A stretch of DNA of 64,000 nucleotides from an uncultured Kiritimatiellota bacterium (GCA_944389585.1 CALXMW010000005.1:97935-161934); one strand, 5' to 3'; positions 25,935 through 34,830 are shown, numbered from the stretch's first letter. The notes: generated from the letters alone by a model not told the origin. Numbers and translations: made by a program.

Positions 25935-26804
25935 ATGGAAGACCCCATCCTTGGCCTCAACCGCCGCTTCGCCTGCCCCGGGCGCGTGGCCTTCCGCGAG
26001 GGCCCCGGCGGCGCGCCCCTCGCCGTCCTCGTCGGCCCCCGCGGCGCGTGCGAGGTGTCGCTCCACGGCGGGCAGGTGCTGAGCTACCGCGCGCCCGGCT
26101 TCCAAGACGCGCTGTGGCTGAGCCCGCTGGCGGATTTCTCCCCCGGCGCGGCCATCCGCGGCGGCATCCCCGTCTGCTGGCCCTGGTTCGGCAAGGCGCC
26201 CGAGGGGATGCCCGCGGGCACGCCGTCGCACGGGTTCGCGCGGCGCGCCCTGTGGCGCGTCTCCGGGGCCGAGGTCGACGCCCAGCGTACCGCCCTCACG
26301 CTCCTGCTCTCCGAGGCCGACGCCACCAACCCCGCCTGGCCCTTCCGCTATCAGCTCACCCTCACCGTCACGCTCGAGGAGACGCTCACCCTTGACCTGC
26401 AGACGCGCAACCTGGACGAGCGCCCCTTCACCTACGGCGAGGCGCTCCACGCCTATCTGCGCGTCGGGGACGCCCGCCAGGCGCGCCTCGTGGGGGTCGG
26501 CGGCGCGGCCCTCACGTTCGCCGACGACGCCACGCACGACGTCGTCTACCCGCAGCCCGACGTCGTCGCCCTCCTGCGCGACCCCGTGATGGGGCGCGAC
26601 CTGGCGCTCTCGGCTGACGACGCCGCGGCCGTCGTCGTCTGGCACCCCGCGCTGGATTGCGGCCTGGGCGACGTCCCGCTCGAGGGGCCGCGCCACTTCG
26701 TCTGCGTGGAGCCCGCGAACCCGCACCACGTGGGCGGGCAGGTCACCCTCCGTCCCGGCGAGGCCCACGTCCTCACCCTTCGTCTCCAACCCACCCTTGC
26801 CTGA
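25935..26804 (+). CDS. D-hexose-6-phosphate mutarotase (YeaD-type aldose epimerase)
   Basis: 289 residues of the galactose-mutarotase fold. RGGIPVCWPWFG and SHGFAR carry the active-site Arg/His, and VEPANPHHVG the catalytic Glu. The family interconverts alpha and beta anomers of glucose-6-phosphate. Starts right after the FmdB-type stop and precedes deoC by 6 bases, so it sits in a carbohydrate-phosphate operon. Confidence 0.88.
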   Translation: MEDPILGLNRRFACPGRVAFREGPGGAPLAVLVGPRGACEVSLHGGQVLSYRAPGFQDALWLSPLADFSPGAAIRGGIPVCWPWFGKAPEGMPAGTPSHGFARRALWRVSGAEVDAQRTALTLLLSEADATNPAWPFRYQLTLTVTLEETLTLDLQTRNLDERPFTYGEALHAYLRVGDARQARLVGVGGAALTFADDATHDVVYPQPDVVALLRDPVMGRDLALSADDAAAVVVWHPALDCGLGDVPLEGPRHFVCVEPANPHHVGGQVTLRPGEAHVLTLRLQPTLA

Positions 26805-26810
26805 AGCGCC

Positions 26811-27488
26811 ATGGAAACCGCCGCCTTCCTCAAGACCCTCGACTACGCCATCCTCAAGCCCGAGCTCGGGCACGACGCCCTGGCCCAGGCCGCCGACCTC
26901 TGCCGCCGCCTGGGCGTCGGGTGCCTCTGCGTGAAGAGCGTGGACGTCCCCCTCGCGGCCCAGTTGCTGTCGGGCTCGGCCACCGCCGTGGCGGCCGTCG
27001 TCGGCTTCCCCCACGGCAACGTCCACCCCGCCGTCAAGGCGCTTGAGGCCCAGCTTGCCGTCGCCGAGGGCGCGGAGGAGGTCGACATGGTCGTGAACGT
27101 CGCCGCCCTCAAGGCCGGGGATGCCGAGGCCGTGGCGCGGGACGTCCGCGCCGTCGTCGACGCCGTGCGCCCCTATCCCGTCAAGGTCATCCTGGAGACG
27201 GCGCTGCTTTCCGAGGCCGAGGCGCGCCTGGGCGTGGCGTGCGCCGTCGAGGCCGGGGCCGCCTTCGTCAAGACCTCCACCGGCTTCGCCCCGCAGGGCG
27301 GCGCCACCCACGAGGCCGCGCAAACCCTGCTCGACGCCGCGCAGGGGCGCGTCCGGGTCAAGGCTTCCGGCGGCATCCGCACCCGTGAGGACGCGGAGGC
27401 CTATCTTGCCCAGGGCTGCGCCCGCCTGGGCGTCGGCGCCGTCCTGCCCCTGCTCACGGCCGACGAGCGCGCCGCCTTCGGCGTGTGA
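26811..27488 (+). CDS. deoC: Deoxyribose-phosphate aldolase
   Basis: 225-residue TIM-barrel class I aldolase that cleaves 2-deoxyribose-5-phosphate to glyceraldehyde-3-phosphate and acetaldehyde. The Schiff-base Lys is K154 in AFVKTSTGF; the accessory D92 (EVDMVVN) and K184 (VKASGGIR) are present. The N-terminal LDYAILKP is a variant of the usual DHTLLKP. Nucleoside salvage is its normal role. Confidence 0.95.
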   Translation: METAAFLKTLDYAILKPELGHDALAQAADLCRRLGVGCLCVKSVDVPLAAQLLSGSATAVAAVVGFPHGNVHPAVKALEAQLAVAEGAEEVDMVVNVAALKAGDAEAVARDVRAVVDAVRPYPVKVILETALLSEAEARLGVACAVEAGAAFVKTSTGFAPQGGATHEAAQTLLDAAQGRVRVKASGGIRTREDAEAYLAQGCARLGVGAVLPLLTADERAAFGV

Positions 27489-27514
27489 GGGCGGCCTTTT
27501 CGCGGCGGCCGGGG

Positions 27515-27537
27515 GATTGTGATACACTAGGAAGTCT
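27515..27537 (+). promoter_or_regulatory. Promoter of prmA
   Basis: TGA-TACACT (hexamer 27523-27528), then nine bases including AGGA, then ATG. The leader is very short. Confidence 0.5.
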
Positions 27538-28419
27538 ATGCAGGCAAAGGACGTTACGGTGGTCTCGGCGACGTTGCCTTCCGCAGAGGCGGCGGACACG
27601 TTGCTGGAGTTGCTCGACGCGGACGCCTTCACGCCCACGGTGTGGGAGGACGTGGAGACGCGGGCCGCGCGGCTGGACGTGTTTTTGGAGGACGCCGCCG
27701 CGGCGCCGGGCGTGGCCCAGGCCGTCCGCGCGGCGGCGGCGATCGCGGGGTTTGAGGTGAGCCCCACGGTCGAGGCGTTGCCGGCGGCGGATTGGGCGGA
27801 GGCGTGGAAGCGCTTCTTCCATGTCGAGCGCGTCTCGCCGCGCATCGTCATCCGCCCGTCTTGGGAGGCTTACGCCGCCGCGCCCGGGGAGGCCGTCCTG
27901 ACGCTTGACCCCGGGATGAGCTTCGGCACGGGCAAGCATCCCACGACCCGCGCCTGCCTCCAATTGCTCGACGCGCTCGCGGCGGGCGATTTGTCGCGCC
28001 CGGTGCTCGACATGGGGTGCGGCAGCGGCATCCTTGCCATCGCCGCGCGGAAGCTGGGCTTCACCCACGTGCGGGGCTTCGATTACGACCCCGACGCCGT
28101 CGCCGTGGCCCGCGCGAACGCCGCGGCCAACGGCCTTGACATCCCCTTTGAGGCGCGCGACTTGGCCTCGAACCTCGACCAGGGGGCGCTCGTCTTGGCG
28201 AACATCCTGGGGCCTGTCCTCATCGAGCACGCGGCGGAGGTGGCATGCGCGGTGTTGCCCGGCGGCGCGCTCATTGCCTCGGGCATCCTTGAGGCGTTGT
28301 ACCCGGACGTCCGCGCCGCCTTTGAGGCGCACGGGTTGCGCGAGGCGCGCTCAATCCTCATCGGGGAGTGGCGCACCGGCCTTTTCTCCAACCCCACGAA
28401 CACCGACATCGGAGCCTGA
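27538..28419 (+). CDS. prmA: Ribosomal protein L11 methyltransferase
   Basis: 293 residues. After the L11-recognition domain come DPGMSFGTGKHPTT, the SAM motif LDMGCGSGILAIA and LANILGP, all typical of PrmA, which trimethylates L11 at several sites. It has its own short-leader promoter. The next gene starts one base after the stop. Confidence 0.95.
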   Translation: MQAKDVTVVSATLPSAEAADTLLELLDADAFTPTVWEDVETRAARLDVFLEDAAAAPGVAQAVRAAAAIAGFEVSPTVEALPAADWAEAWKRFFHVERVSPRIVIRPSWEAYAAAPGEAVLTLDPGMSFGTGKHPTTRACLQLLDALAAGDLSRPVLDMGCGSGILAIAARKLGFTHVRGFDYDPDAVAVARANAAANGLDIPFEARDLASNLDQGALVLANILGPVLIEHAAEVACAVLPGGALIASGILEALYPDVRAAFEAHGLREARSILIGEWRTGLFSNPTNTDIGA

Positions 28420-28420
28420 C

Positions 28421-28972
28421 ATGAGCCTGTTTTTGGCGATTGCCACCCTCGTTTTCTTCTCTTTTTTGCCGCTTTTGGAGTTGCGCGCGTCCATCCCGAT
28501 CGGCTTTTTCGCGCTCAATGCCTGGTTCGGCGTCTCGATGGATTGGTGGTGGGTGGTGCTGATTTGCGTCGCGGCCAACATCTTGCAGGGCGTGGTCGTC
28601 TTTGAGATTTTGCTCCCCATCCTGGAGCTTTTCCGCCGCCATTGGGCGTGGTTCGCCACGAAGATTTGGCCGCACGTGGAGAAGCGCCAGCAGAAGCTCA
28701 AGCCCGTCGTCGAGCGTTACGGCGAGTGGGGGCTGGCCATCTTCATCGGCATCCCGCTCCCCGGGACGGGCGCGCTGACGGGCGCGGTGGGGGCTTTCCT
28801 GCTGGGCTTCGAGCGCCGCCGTTTCTACGTGGCCAACGCCGCGGGCGTGCTCCTTGCGGCGATTGCCGTCACCGTCATCTGCCTGTTGATCCAAGAGGGC
28901 GCGGTGGCGGAGGATTCGCTCCTGCGCTCGCTCTTCCTCAACGAGAAGTTGATTGAGGGCTCCGCGCCTTGA
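28421..28972 (+). CDS. Small multi-drug export family membrane protein
   Basis: 183 residues with about four membrane helices. FLPLLELRASIPIGF and the loop GIPLPGTGALTGAVGAFLLG match the COG2426/Sm_multidrug_ex family, whose transport function is essentially unproven. Co-transcribed with prmA and followed immediately by a strong terminator. Confidence 0.85.
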   Translation: MSLFLAIATLVFFSFLPLLELRASIPIGFFALNAWFGVSMDWWWVVLICVAANILQGVVVFEILLPILELFRRHWAWFATKIWPHVEKRQQKLKPVVERYGEWGLAIFIGIPLPGTGALTGAVGAFLLGFERRRFYVANAAGVLLAAIAVTVICLLIQEGAVAEDSLLRSLFLNEKLIEGSAP

Positions 28973-28984
28973 GGCGTGGCGACG

Positions 28985-29018
28985 AAAAAGGCGCCCCGGG
29001 CAGCCGGGGCGCTTTTTT
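28985..29018. terminator. Strong bidirectional rho-independent terminator
   Basis: GCGCCCCGG-GCAG-CCGGGGCGC (28991-29012), with A5 upstream and T6 downstream. It serves the prmA operon and the convergent minus-strand gene ending at 29029. Confidence 0.92.
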
Positions 29019-29028
29019 GGTCTCGCGT

Positions 29029-29694
29029 TCACTGCCCTTGTTTGGCCAGGAGGCGTTCGGCCATGGGGCGGACGCCCGCGTGGTGCCAGGCATCGAGCGT
29101 GACGGCGCCGGCGGGGAAGTCCAGGCGGAGGATGCCGCGTTTCTCCCACTGCGCCGCGTCGACGGCCCTGAGTTCGGCTAGCGGGTAGGCCGTGGCTTTG
29201 CCGAAGCGCGTGACGGTGAGCGCCGCGTCGTCGAGCGCGTAGCGCGTCTGCCAGCGGCAGGCCACGAGCGCCGCCAAGGCGAGGGCGGCCAGGAGGGCGA
29301 CGGCCGCGCTGATGAATTGCGAGCGGATGTCGTCGGCGGAGTAGGGCGGGGTGCGCAGGACGGCGCGGGTCGCCTCCAGGTCGTTCATCCTGGGGTCGTT
29401 GGCCGAGACCCAGGAGCCGAAGGTGTCGGAGAGCTTCGCGGGCGGCTCCAGGCCGGCCTTCCGGAAGGCCTCGGCGAGGGGCGAGGTGCCGGTTTTGGCG
29501 GTGTTCACCCAATCGGCGGCGACGAGGTTTTCCTGTGCCAGGCGCTCGGCGATGGGCGCGACGGCGGCGTTTTTGCCGGGATAGCCGACGAGGCCGTCGT
29601 AGAGGAACCAGCCGGCGAAGGCCAGCAAGAGGGCGGCCACGCCGAGGAAACGGAGCGCGTACTCACGGTTGATGGAGGCGTGCAGGGTATCCAT
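29029..29694 (-). CDS. Two-helix membrane protein with PH-like tail
   Basis: 221 residues: one membrane helix near residues 16-33, a roughly 95-residue outside segment, a second helix near 128-146, then a cytoplasmic beta-rich tail (CRWQTRYALDDAALTVTRFG, YPLAELRAVD) resembling bacterial PH domains. No family is recognised. It starts 6 bases below the zinc-ribbon/EIIA gene and is probably co-expressed with it. Confidence 0.65.
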   Translation of the reverse strand: MDTLHASINREYALRFLGVAALLLAFAGWFLYDGLVGYPGKNAAVAPIAERLAQENLVAADWVNTAKTGTSPLAEAFRKAGLEPPAKLSDTFGSWVSANDPRMNDLEATRAVLRTPPYSADDIRSQFISAAVALLAALALAALVACRWQTRYALDDAALTVTRFGKATAYPLAELRAVDAAQWEKRGILRLDFPAGAVTLDAWHHAGVRPMAERLLAKQGQ

Positions 29695-29700
29695 GGGCGG

Positions 29701-30534
29701 TCATTTGATGGTGTAGCGGGTGGCCTTGGTGAGGGCTTTCCAGAGGGCGTTGGGCGTCTCGGCGGCGATGAGGGCCTCGCGGTTCGGCTCTTTGAGGAAG
29801 GCCTCCGTGAGGCCGGCGATGAGGCGCATGTAGAAGGCGCTCACCGCGGCCGGGATGGTGATGAGGAAGACGATGTTCGTGGGCGTGCCGGCGGCGTCCC
29901 ATTTGAAGGGTTCCTTGCTGACGCCGCAGGCCAGGGTCAGCGAGCCGCCTTCCACGCCGCGCACGTGGGGGAAGGCCAGGCCGTGCTCCATCGCCGTGCT
30001 GAGCATGGACTCGCGCTCGAGCGCGGAGGTGATGAGCTTGTCGGCGTGCGAGATGAAGCCGCCGGATTCCATTTTCCCGGCGAGCACCTCGATGGCGTCC
30101 GCGGCCGAGCCGGCGACCAGGTCCGGCACCATGAGCGATTCGGCGGAGAAGCGCGAGATGCCGCTCTTGCGCGGTTCGGCGCGCGTGGGCGAGGCGCCCA
30201 CCCACTGCGGCGCGTCGAGTTCCTCGAAGAGGATGCGCGCGCACCCGGGGCACATCTGGAGCGTCTTGCATTGGCGCACCGCCTGGATTTGGCTGATTGG
30301 CAGGCGCATCCCGCAGACGGCGCAGCAACCGTTGTGGACGGGCGCCATCATCACGTGGTCGCGGTTGTACAGGCGTTGGAAGAAGGACTTGACGTTTGAG
30401 GGGAGGGCCTCGATCATGGTGTCGATCGATTCGTTCAGGCGGGCGAGATGGGCGCCGTCGCCAGTCGCACGATGCTCGTCGCGCACCAGGATCAGATCCT
30501 GGAGCTGGCAGAGCTGGTTGACAATGCTCTTCAT
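29701..30534 (-). CDS. CT398-type zinc ribbon fused to a PTS EIIA(Ntr) domain
   Basis: 277 residues. A helical N-terminus leads into a C4 zinc ribbon of the zf-RING_7/CT398 type (CAVC 71-74, GMRLPISQIQ, CPGC 95-98, ARILFEE), a nucleic-acid-binding family. From about 135 there is an EIIA(Ntr)-like domain (TSALERESMLSTAMEHGLAF, PHVRG) with phospho-acceptor His190. Phosphorylation of His190 could set binding by the zinc ribbon; this is inference. It has its own extended -10 (TGCGG-TATACT) and a roughly 48-base leader. No EI or HPr gene is in the window. Confidence 0.82.
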   Translation of the reverse strand: MKSIVNQLCQLQDLILVRDEHRATGDGAHLARLNESIDTMIEALPSNVKSFFQRLYNRDHVMMAPVHNGCCAVCGMRLPISQIQAVRQCKTLQMCPGCARILFEELDAPQWVGASPTRAEPRKSGISRFSAESLMVPDLVAGSAADAIEVLAGKMESGGFISHADKLITSALERESMLSTAMEHGLAFPHVRGVEGGSLTLACGVSKEPFKWDAAGTPTNIVFLITIPAAVSAFYMRLIAGLTEAFLKEPNREALIAAETPNALWKALTKATRYTIK

Positions 30535-30582
30535 AAATCGCTCCAAAAACGGGCGGCCTCTCTTCCTCGCCGCCTCGCCGTA

Positions 30583-30594
30583 AGTATACCGCAA
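30583..30594 (-). promoter_or_regulatory. Promoter of the zinc-ribbon/EIIA gene
   Basis: Minus-strand TATACT (30583-30588) preceded by GCGG; the leader to the ATG at 30534 is about 48 bases and contains GGAG near the start. Confidence 0.45.
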
Positions 30595-30608
30595 CGCCCG
30601 CCCATGCG

Positions 30609-31787
30609 TCAAACGGCGGGCGTTTGGGCGTGGGCGGCGAGCCAGGCGTGGGATTGGTCGAGGGCGCGGCGGATGACCTTGTCCATGTCGTAGTAGCGGT
30701 ATTCGCCGAGGCGGCCGCCGAAGACGACGCCGGGGCATTGGGCGGCGTCGGCCTGGTATTTGGCGAGAAGGTCGGCGGAGGCCTGGGTGTTGACGGGGTA
30801 GTAGGGGATGTCGCCGGGCTTCCAGTCGGCGGGGAACTCGCGGCAGATGATGGTTTGGTCGAGGGCGTAAGGCGCTTTGCGCTCGGGGTGGAAGTGCTTG
30901 AACTCGTGGATGCGCGTGTAGGGGACGTCGGCGTCGGCGTAGTTCATGACGGTGGTGCCCTGCCAATCTTGCACGGGCTTGGTCTCCCATTCGAAGCGGA
31001 GCCCGCGCCAGGGGAGGGGGCCGTGGCGGAAGCCGAAGTAGGCGTCGATGGGGCCGCTGTAGAAGGTGGGCTTGCCGGCGGGGAGCGCGTCGCGGAGGGC
31101 CAGGTAGTCGGCGTTGCAGCGCACGGTGATGGCGGGATGGTCGAGGAGGCGCTCGTAGAGGGCCTGGTAGCCTTGGAGGGGGACGCCCTGGTGGGTGTCG
31201 GAGAAGTAGCCGGTGTCGTAGTTCGCGCGGACGGGGAGGCGGCGGATGATGAAGGCGGGGAGATCTTTCGGGTCGGCGTTCCACTGTTTTTGGGTGTAGC
31301 CTTTGATGAAGGCCTCGTAGAGGGGGCGGCCGATGAGGGAGATGGCCTGCTCCTCCAGGTTCCGCGGCTCGCCTTGGAGCCCGGCCTTGGCGACCTCGGC
31401 GGCGATGAAGCCGGGGAGCTCGGCGGGGGTGAGGTCGGTGCCGTAGAAGGCGTTGACGAGGGCCAGGCCCAAGGGCATGAAGTAGACGCGCCCGGCGTGC
31501 TTGGTGAGGACGCGGTGGCGGTAGTCGGTGAAGGAGACGAAGCGGTTGGCGTATTCCCACACGCCTTCGTCGGAGGTATGGAAGATGTGCGCGCCGTAGC
31601 AGTGGCACTCGATGCCGGTCTTCGGGTCGATGGCGCTGCGGGCGTTGCCCCCGGGCAGGCTGCGGGCCTCGAGGACGAGGACGCGCTTGCCGGCCTCGGC
31701 CAATTCGCGGGCGACGACGCACCCCCACAGGCCGGCGCCGACGACCAGCACGTCATAGTCCGTGGGAGGCGGAAGGGTCTTGTTCAT
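30609..31787 (-). CDS. glf: UDP-galactopyranose mutase
   Basis: 392-residue flavoenzyme converting UDP-galactopyranose to UDP-galactofuranose, the donor for Galf in surface glycans. FAD motif VVGAGLWGCVVA near residue 15, GGNARSAID, GAHIFHTSDEGVW and EFPADWKPGDIPYYPVN are typical. It starts 12 bases below lepB as the last gene of an envelope operon. This predicts galactofuranose in the surface polysaccharide. Confidence 0.96.
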   Translation of the reverse strand: MNKTLPPPTDYDVLVVGAGLWGCVVARELAEAGKRVLVLEARSLPGGNARSAIDPKTGIECHCYGAHIFHTSDEGVWEYANRFVSFTDYRHRVLTKHAGRVYFMPLGLALVNAFYGTDLTPAELPGFIAAEVAKAGLQGEPRNLEEQAISLIGRPLYEAFIKGYTQKQWNADPKDLPAFIIRRLPVRANYDTGYFSDTHQGVPLQGYQALYERLLDHPAITVRCNADYLALRDALPAGKPTFYSGPIDAYFGFRHGPLPWRGLRFEWETKPVQDWQGTTVMNYADADVPYTRIHEFKHFHPERKAPYALDQTIICREFPADWKPGDIPYYPVNTQASADLLAKYQADAAQCPGVVFGGRLGEYRYYDMDKVIRRALDQSHAWLAAHAQTPAV

Positions 31788-31799
31788 GTCGTTCTCCTA

Positions 31800-32957
31800 T
31801 CAGCGGATGTTGCCCCAGCGGGGCGAGGTGAAGGGCCAGTGGACGAAGGTGGCCGGCCCAAGCAGGTTCTCGTCCGCGACGGCGCCCCAGTACCGGCTGT
31901 CAAGGCTGTTGTCCGAGTTGTCGCCGAGGGCCAGATACTCGCCCGGCCCCAGCTCGAAGCGCGTCTTGGTCTGGTAGGGCGAGCCCGCGGGCGCGGGCTT
32001 GTAGCCGGGGTAGCCGGGCGCGCCGGGCCAGGGGCTGACGTGGCGGGCGATTTCCTCCAGGCGCTCGGGATGGATGGCCGGGAAGCCGTTGACCCAGAGG
32101 TAGGGGTTGCCTTCCTTGAGCTCGACCGTGTCCCCCGGGCGGCCGCAGAGCCGCTTGATGTAGTGTTGGTTGTCGGGGAGCCCCTCCAGCCCGCGCGTGG
32201 AGAAGACGATGGTCTCGCCCAGGCGCGGGTGGCGGAAGTTCCAGATCCAGCGGTTCACGAACAGGAAGTCGCCGCTCTTGACGACCCCGCGCCAGAGCGT
32301 CTGCCCCGCGTGGACGGGCGTCCCGGGATAGCCGAGGGCCTCGTTGCGCGCCGGCAGGCCGCCCGCCTCGGGCGCGGTGGTGGCCAGGCGCCGGGCCACC
32401 TCGTCGGGCAGCTCGTATCGGTCGCGCCCGTTCACGATGAGCGAGACGTAGCCCGGCTTGGCGCTCGGCAGGTATTGCGAGACGACCCCCGGGTTGCGCA
32501 CGCGCACCTCTTGGTACGTCTCGCCGGTGACGCACCACTTCAGGAGGCGCAACGGCCCCTTGTCCCAGGCGCTCGGGCCGGGCGCGTCCTCCGCGTGGAT
32601 GCCGTAGAGCGTCGGCTGCATGGAGCCGGTGGGGATGCGGAAGGGCTCGTAATAATAGGCGCGGAAGCAGAACGCCACCGCCAGCGCCGACACCAGCACG
32701 TCGAACCACTCCGCGGCGAGCGGGAAGCGCGGTCGGGGCAGGACGGCGCGCATTTCCTCGCGCAACGTGTTCGCCACGGCGTCCAAGTCGTCGATCTCGC
32801 GCGTCCGGATGGCTTGGGCCAAATCGTCGAAACGTTCGGCGATCGCGGCCCGTGCCTCCGCCCCGAGGACGTCCTCATACAGGCGGAACTCCCCGCGTAG
32901 GGCCTTGTAGGCCTTGCGGGCGCGGCGAAGGACGAGAAAGTCATGAAGCGAGAACAT
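31800..32957 (-). CDS. lepB: Signal peptidase I
   Basis: 385 residues. A long N-terminal helical cytoplasmic part (1-80) and one membrane helix (about 86-102) precede the catalytic Ser112 in TGSMQPTL; the general-base Lys is in YIKRLCGRPGD and box E is LGDNSDNSLDSRYWG. It cleaves signal peptides on the periplasmic face of the inner membrane. It is longer than the E. coli enzyme because of a large insert after the Ser box. It overlaps the patatin gene by 17 bp. Confidence 0.94.
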   Translation of the reverse strand: MFSLHDFLVLRRARKAYKALRGEFRLYEDVLGAEARAAIAERFDDLAQAIRTREIDDLDAVANTLREEMRAVLPRPRFPLAAEWFDVLVSALAVAFCFRAYYYEPFRIPTGSMQPTLYGIHAEDAPGPSAWDKGPLRLLKWCVTGETYQEVRVRNPGVVSQYLPSAKPGYVSLIVNGRDRYELPDEVARRLATTAPEAGGLPARNEALGYPGTPVHAGQTLWRGVVKSGDFLFVNRWIWNFRHPRLGETIVFSTRGLEGLPDNQHYIKRLCGRPGDTVELKEGNPYLWVNGFPAIHPERLEEIARHVSPWPGAPGYPGYKPAPAGSPYQTKTRFELGPGEYLALGDNSDNSLDSRYWGAVADENLLGPATFVHWPFTSPRWGNIR

Positions 32958-33753
32958 GGTCGAGCACCTTGGAAAGGGTGGGTTGGGCGGCGCGAGCGGC
33001 GGCCTCGCCGGCGGCGACGAGCGCGCGCCCGCCGTGGAAATCAAGCGTCTGCACGTGGCCGGTCTTGGGGCGGATGAGCAGGTCGGCGGGCGTCTGCGCC
33101 AAGGTCAGGCGGCTCATCGCGTTCTCCACCAGGCGGGTCGTCTGAAGCAGGGTCGCCAACAGGTTCGGCGCGCCCTTGGGCTTTCCCGCCGTGCCGCCGT
33201 TGATGTCCACGGCGATGACGAAATCCGCGCCCAGCGCCCGCGCCGCGGCCACGGGCACCGGGTCGGTGAAGCCGCCGTCCACCAGGAAGCGGCCTTCGTG
33301 CGGCACGGGGTCGAAGACGCCCGGGATGGAAATCGAGGCGCGCACGGCGTGCGAGAGGCGCCCCTCGCGCAACGTCACGGGGCTCTCCGTGAAAAGGTCG
33401 GTCGCCATCGCCGCGAAGGGCAGGCGCAGGTCGGCGAAGGTGCGCGCCCCCAACAGGTCGGGCCGCTCCAGCCACGTCGTCACCGTCTTGCCGGAGAAGA
33501 TGCCGCGCGTCCACATCCGCGGCTCCACGAAGAACGCCGCCAGGCGCACCCAGTTCAGCGCCTCAAGCTCCCGCAGGAAGGCGTCGAAGGCGCCCGCGGC
33601 ATAGGCCGCGCCCACCATCGCCCCGATGCTCGTGCCCGTCACGACATCCGGCCGCACCCCCATCGCGAGCAACGCGCGCAGGACGCCGATGTGCGCCCAG
33701 CCGCGCGCGCCGCCGCTGCCCAGCGCCAGGCCGATCTTGGGCCGCGCGCTCAT
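32941..33753 (-). CDS. Patatin-like (RssA/NTE-type) phospholipase
   Basis: 270 residues. Oxyanion loop GSGGARGWAHIGVL at 13-26, nucleophile GTSIG near residue 42 and the Asp of VDGGFTDPVP form the Ser-Asp dyad of patatins. It likely hydrolyses phospholipid or lysophospholipid acyl chains. It lacks a signal peptide or beta-barrel, so it acts in the cytoplasm or at the inner membrane. Its ATG overlaps the upstream TGA by four bases. Confidence 0.9.
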   Translation of the reverse strand: MSARPKIGLALGSGGARGWAHIGVLRALLAMGVRPDVVTGTSIGAMVGAAYAAGAFDAFLRELEALNWVRLAAFFVEPRMWTRGIFSGKTVTTWLERPDLLGARTFADLRLPFAAMATDLFTESPVTLREGRLSHAVRASISIPGVFDPVPHEGRFLVDGGFTDPVPVAAARALGADFVIAVDINGGTAGKPKGAPNLLATLLQTTRLVENAMSRLTLAQTPADLLIRPKTGHVQTLDFHGGRALVAAGEAAARAAQPTLSKVLDHVLAS

Positions 33754-34373
33754 CGGCGGTAAAGCTCCACCGTGAAGGAACCCGCCGGCGCGCCCTCCGG
33801 CGCCTGGGAGAGGTAGACGTTGGCCGGCGAGACGCCCGCGGCCTGCGAGACCATCCCCACCAGCACCGCCCGTTGCGCCACCCGCGCGGGCTCCGAGAAG
33901 AAGTCCGAGCGCAACGCCACCCGCGCCGCCCGCCCCCGGTGCGCCGCGATGTCCGCCAAGGCCTGCCCCGTCGGGATGCCCGGGAGGCGCCACGTCGCCA
34001 GCAAATCCGGCTCCGCGCGGGGCGGACGCGCCGCCGCCGCGGCCAGGAGCGCCCCCGCCGCCAGCACGATGAGCGCCGCGGCCGCCACGCCCAGCCAGCG
34101 CCCCGCCTTGGCGCGCGGGGGTTTGCCCAGGGCGCGCAGGGCCAGGCGCGAGGGTTTGTGCTCGGGGTGGAGGGATTGGATTTCCTGCCAGAGGCGGCGG
34201 GCCTCGGCCAGGTCGCCCTGCTCGGTACGGATGCGCGCGAGCAGATCCATCGCCTCCGGGGTCTTCGCCAGCTCCGCGTCCGAGAGGATGAGTGCCTCGG
34301 CCTCCGGGTAATGGCGGGCGGAGGCGAGCGTGTAGGCGCACAGGAGCGCCGTCTTCGCGTTATTCGCCGGCAT
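33750..34373 (-). CDS. TPR-like single-pass membrane protein
   Basis: 207 residues: an N-terminal pair of TPR-like helices (SARHYPEAEALILSDAELAK), one membrane helix at about 95-112 and a periplasmic C-terminal domain of about 90 residues (LATWRLPGIPTGQALADIAA). No family is recognised. It overlaps its neighbours by 14 and 4 bp in an operon with patatin, lepB and glf, suggesting an envelope role. Confidence 0.7.
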   Translation of the reverse strand: MPANNAKTALLCAYTLASARHYPEAEALILSDAELAKTPEAMDLLARIRTEQGDLAEARRLWQEIQSLHPEHKPSRLALRALGKPPRAKAGRWLGVAAAALIVLAAGALLAAAAARPPRAEPDLLATWRLPGIPTGQALADIAAHRGRAARVALRSDFFSEPARVAQRAVLVGMVSQAAGVSPANVYLSQAPEGAPAGSFTVELYRR

Positions 34374-34710
34374 GGGGGGCTCCTTCCTGCGGGGCGCGGA
34401 GTCTGGGTTGGGGCACCAGGACGCCCCGTTTCGTCAGGAGCGCCTCGATTTCCCGGAGGGCGGCCACGGTGCCTTCGTTGTCCTGGTCGCACAGCGCCTG
34501 GTAGACGCGGCCCATCGCCGCGCCGACGGCCGACCAATCGGCCTTCTCCGCGGCCAACTGCGCGGCCGTCACGTCCGAACGCCGCGCGAACTCCAGCTCC
34601 AGCTCCGCGAACTGCGCCGACACGCGCACCAAGGCCTCCGTGTCGCACGCCGCCACGGAGACCTCGCGGCGGATGGCCGCCTGCCGCCTTGTCCTCTCGT
34701 TCCCTTTCAT
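34360..34710 (-). CDS. Small helical protein of unknown function
   Basis: 116 residues, mostly amphipathic helix with a basic start (MKGNERTRRQAAIRREV). No family is recognised. It leads the operon that continues with the TPR-like protein, patatin, lepB and glf. The ATG is 8 bases below an extended -10 (TGG-CATAAT) with no Shine-Dalgarno. Confidence 0.65.
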   Translation of the reverse strand: MKGNERTRRQAAIRREVSVAACDTEALVRVSAQFAELELEFARRSDVTAAQLAAEKADWSAVGAAMGRVYQALCDQDNEGTVAALREIEALLTKRGVLVPQPRLRAPQEGAPHAGE

Positions 34711-34718
34711 AATCGTGT

Positions 34719-34727
34719 ATTATGCCA
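34719..34727 (-). promoter_or_regulatory. Promoter of the patatin-lepB-glf operon
   Basis: Minus-strand TGG-CATAAT (hexamer 34719-34724), eight bases, then ATG; a near-leaderless transcript is predicted. Confidence 0.5.
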
Positions 34728-34830
34728 CAATCTTCCGGTCTCCGCCACCGGTCTTGGGAAAGGAAGCGCAGTCGTCGGCGGCGTTTCGGCGCGGGGAGGG
34801 ACGGTTTTTGGGCTCGGGGCAAAAAAGGGC

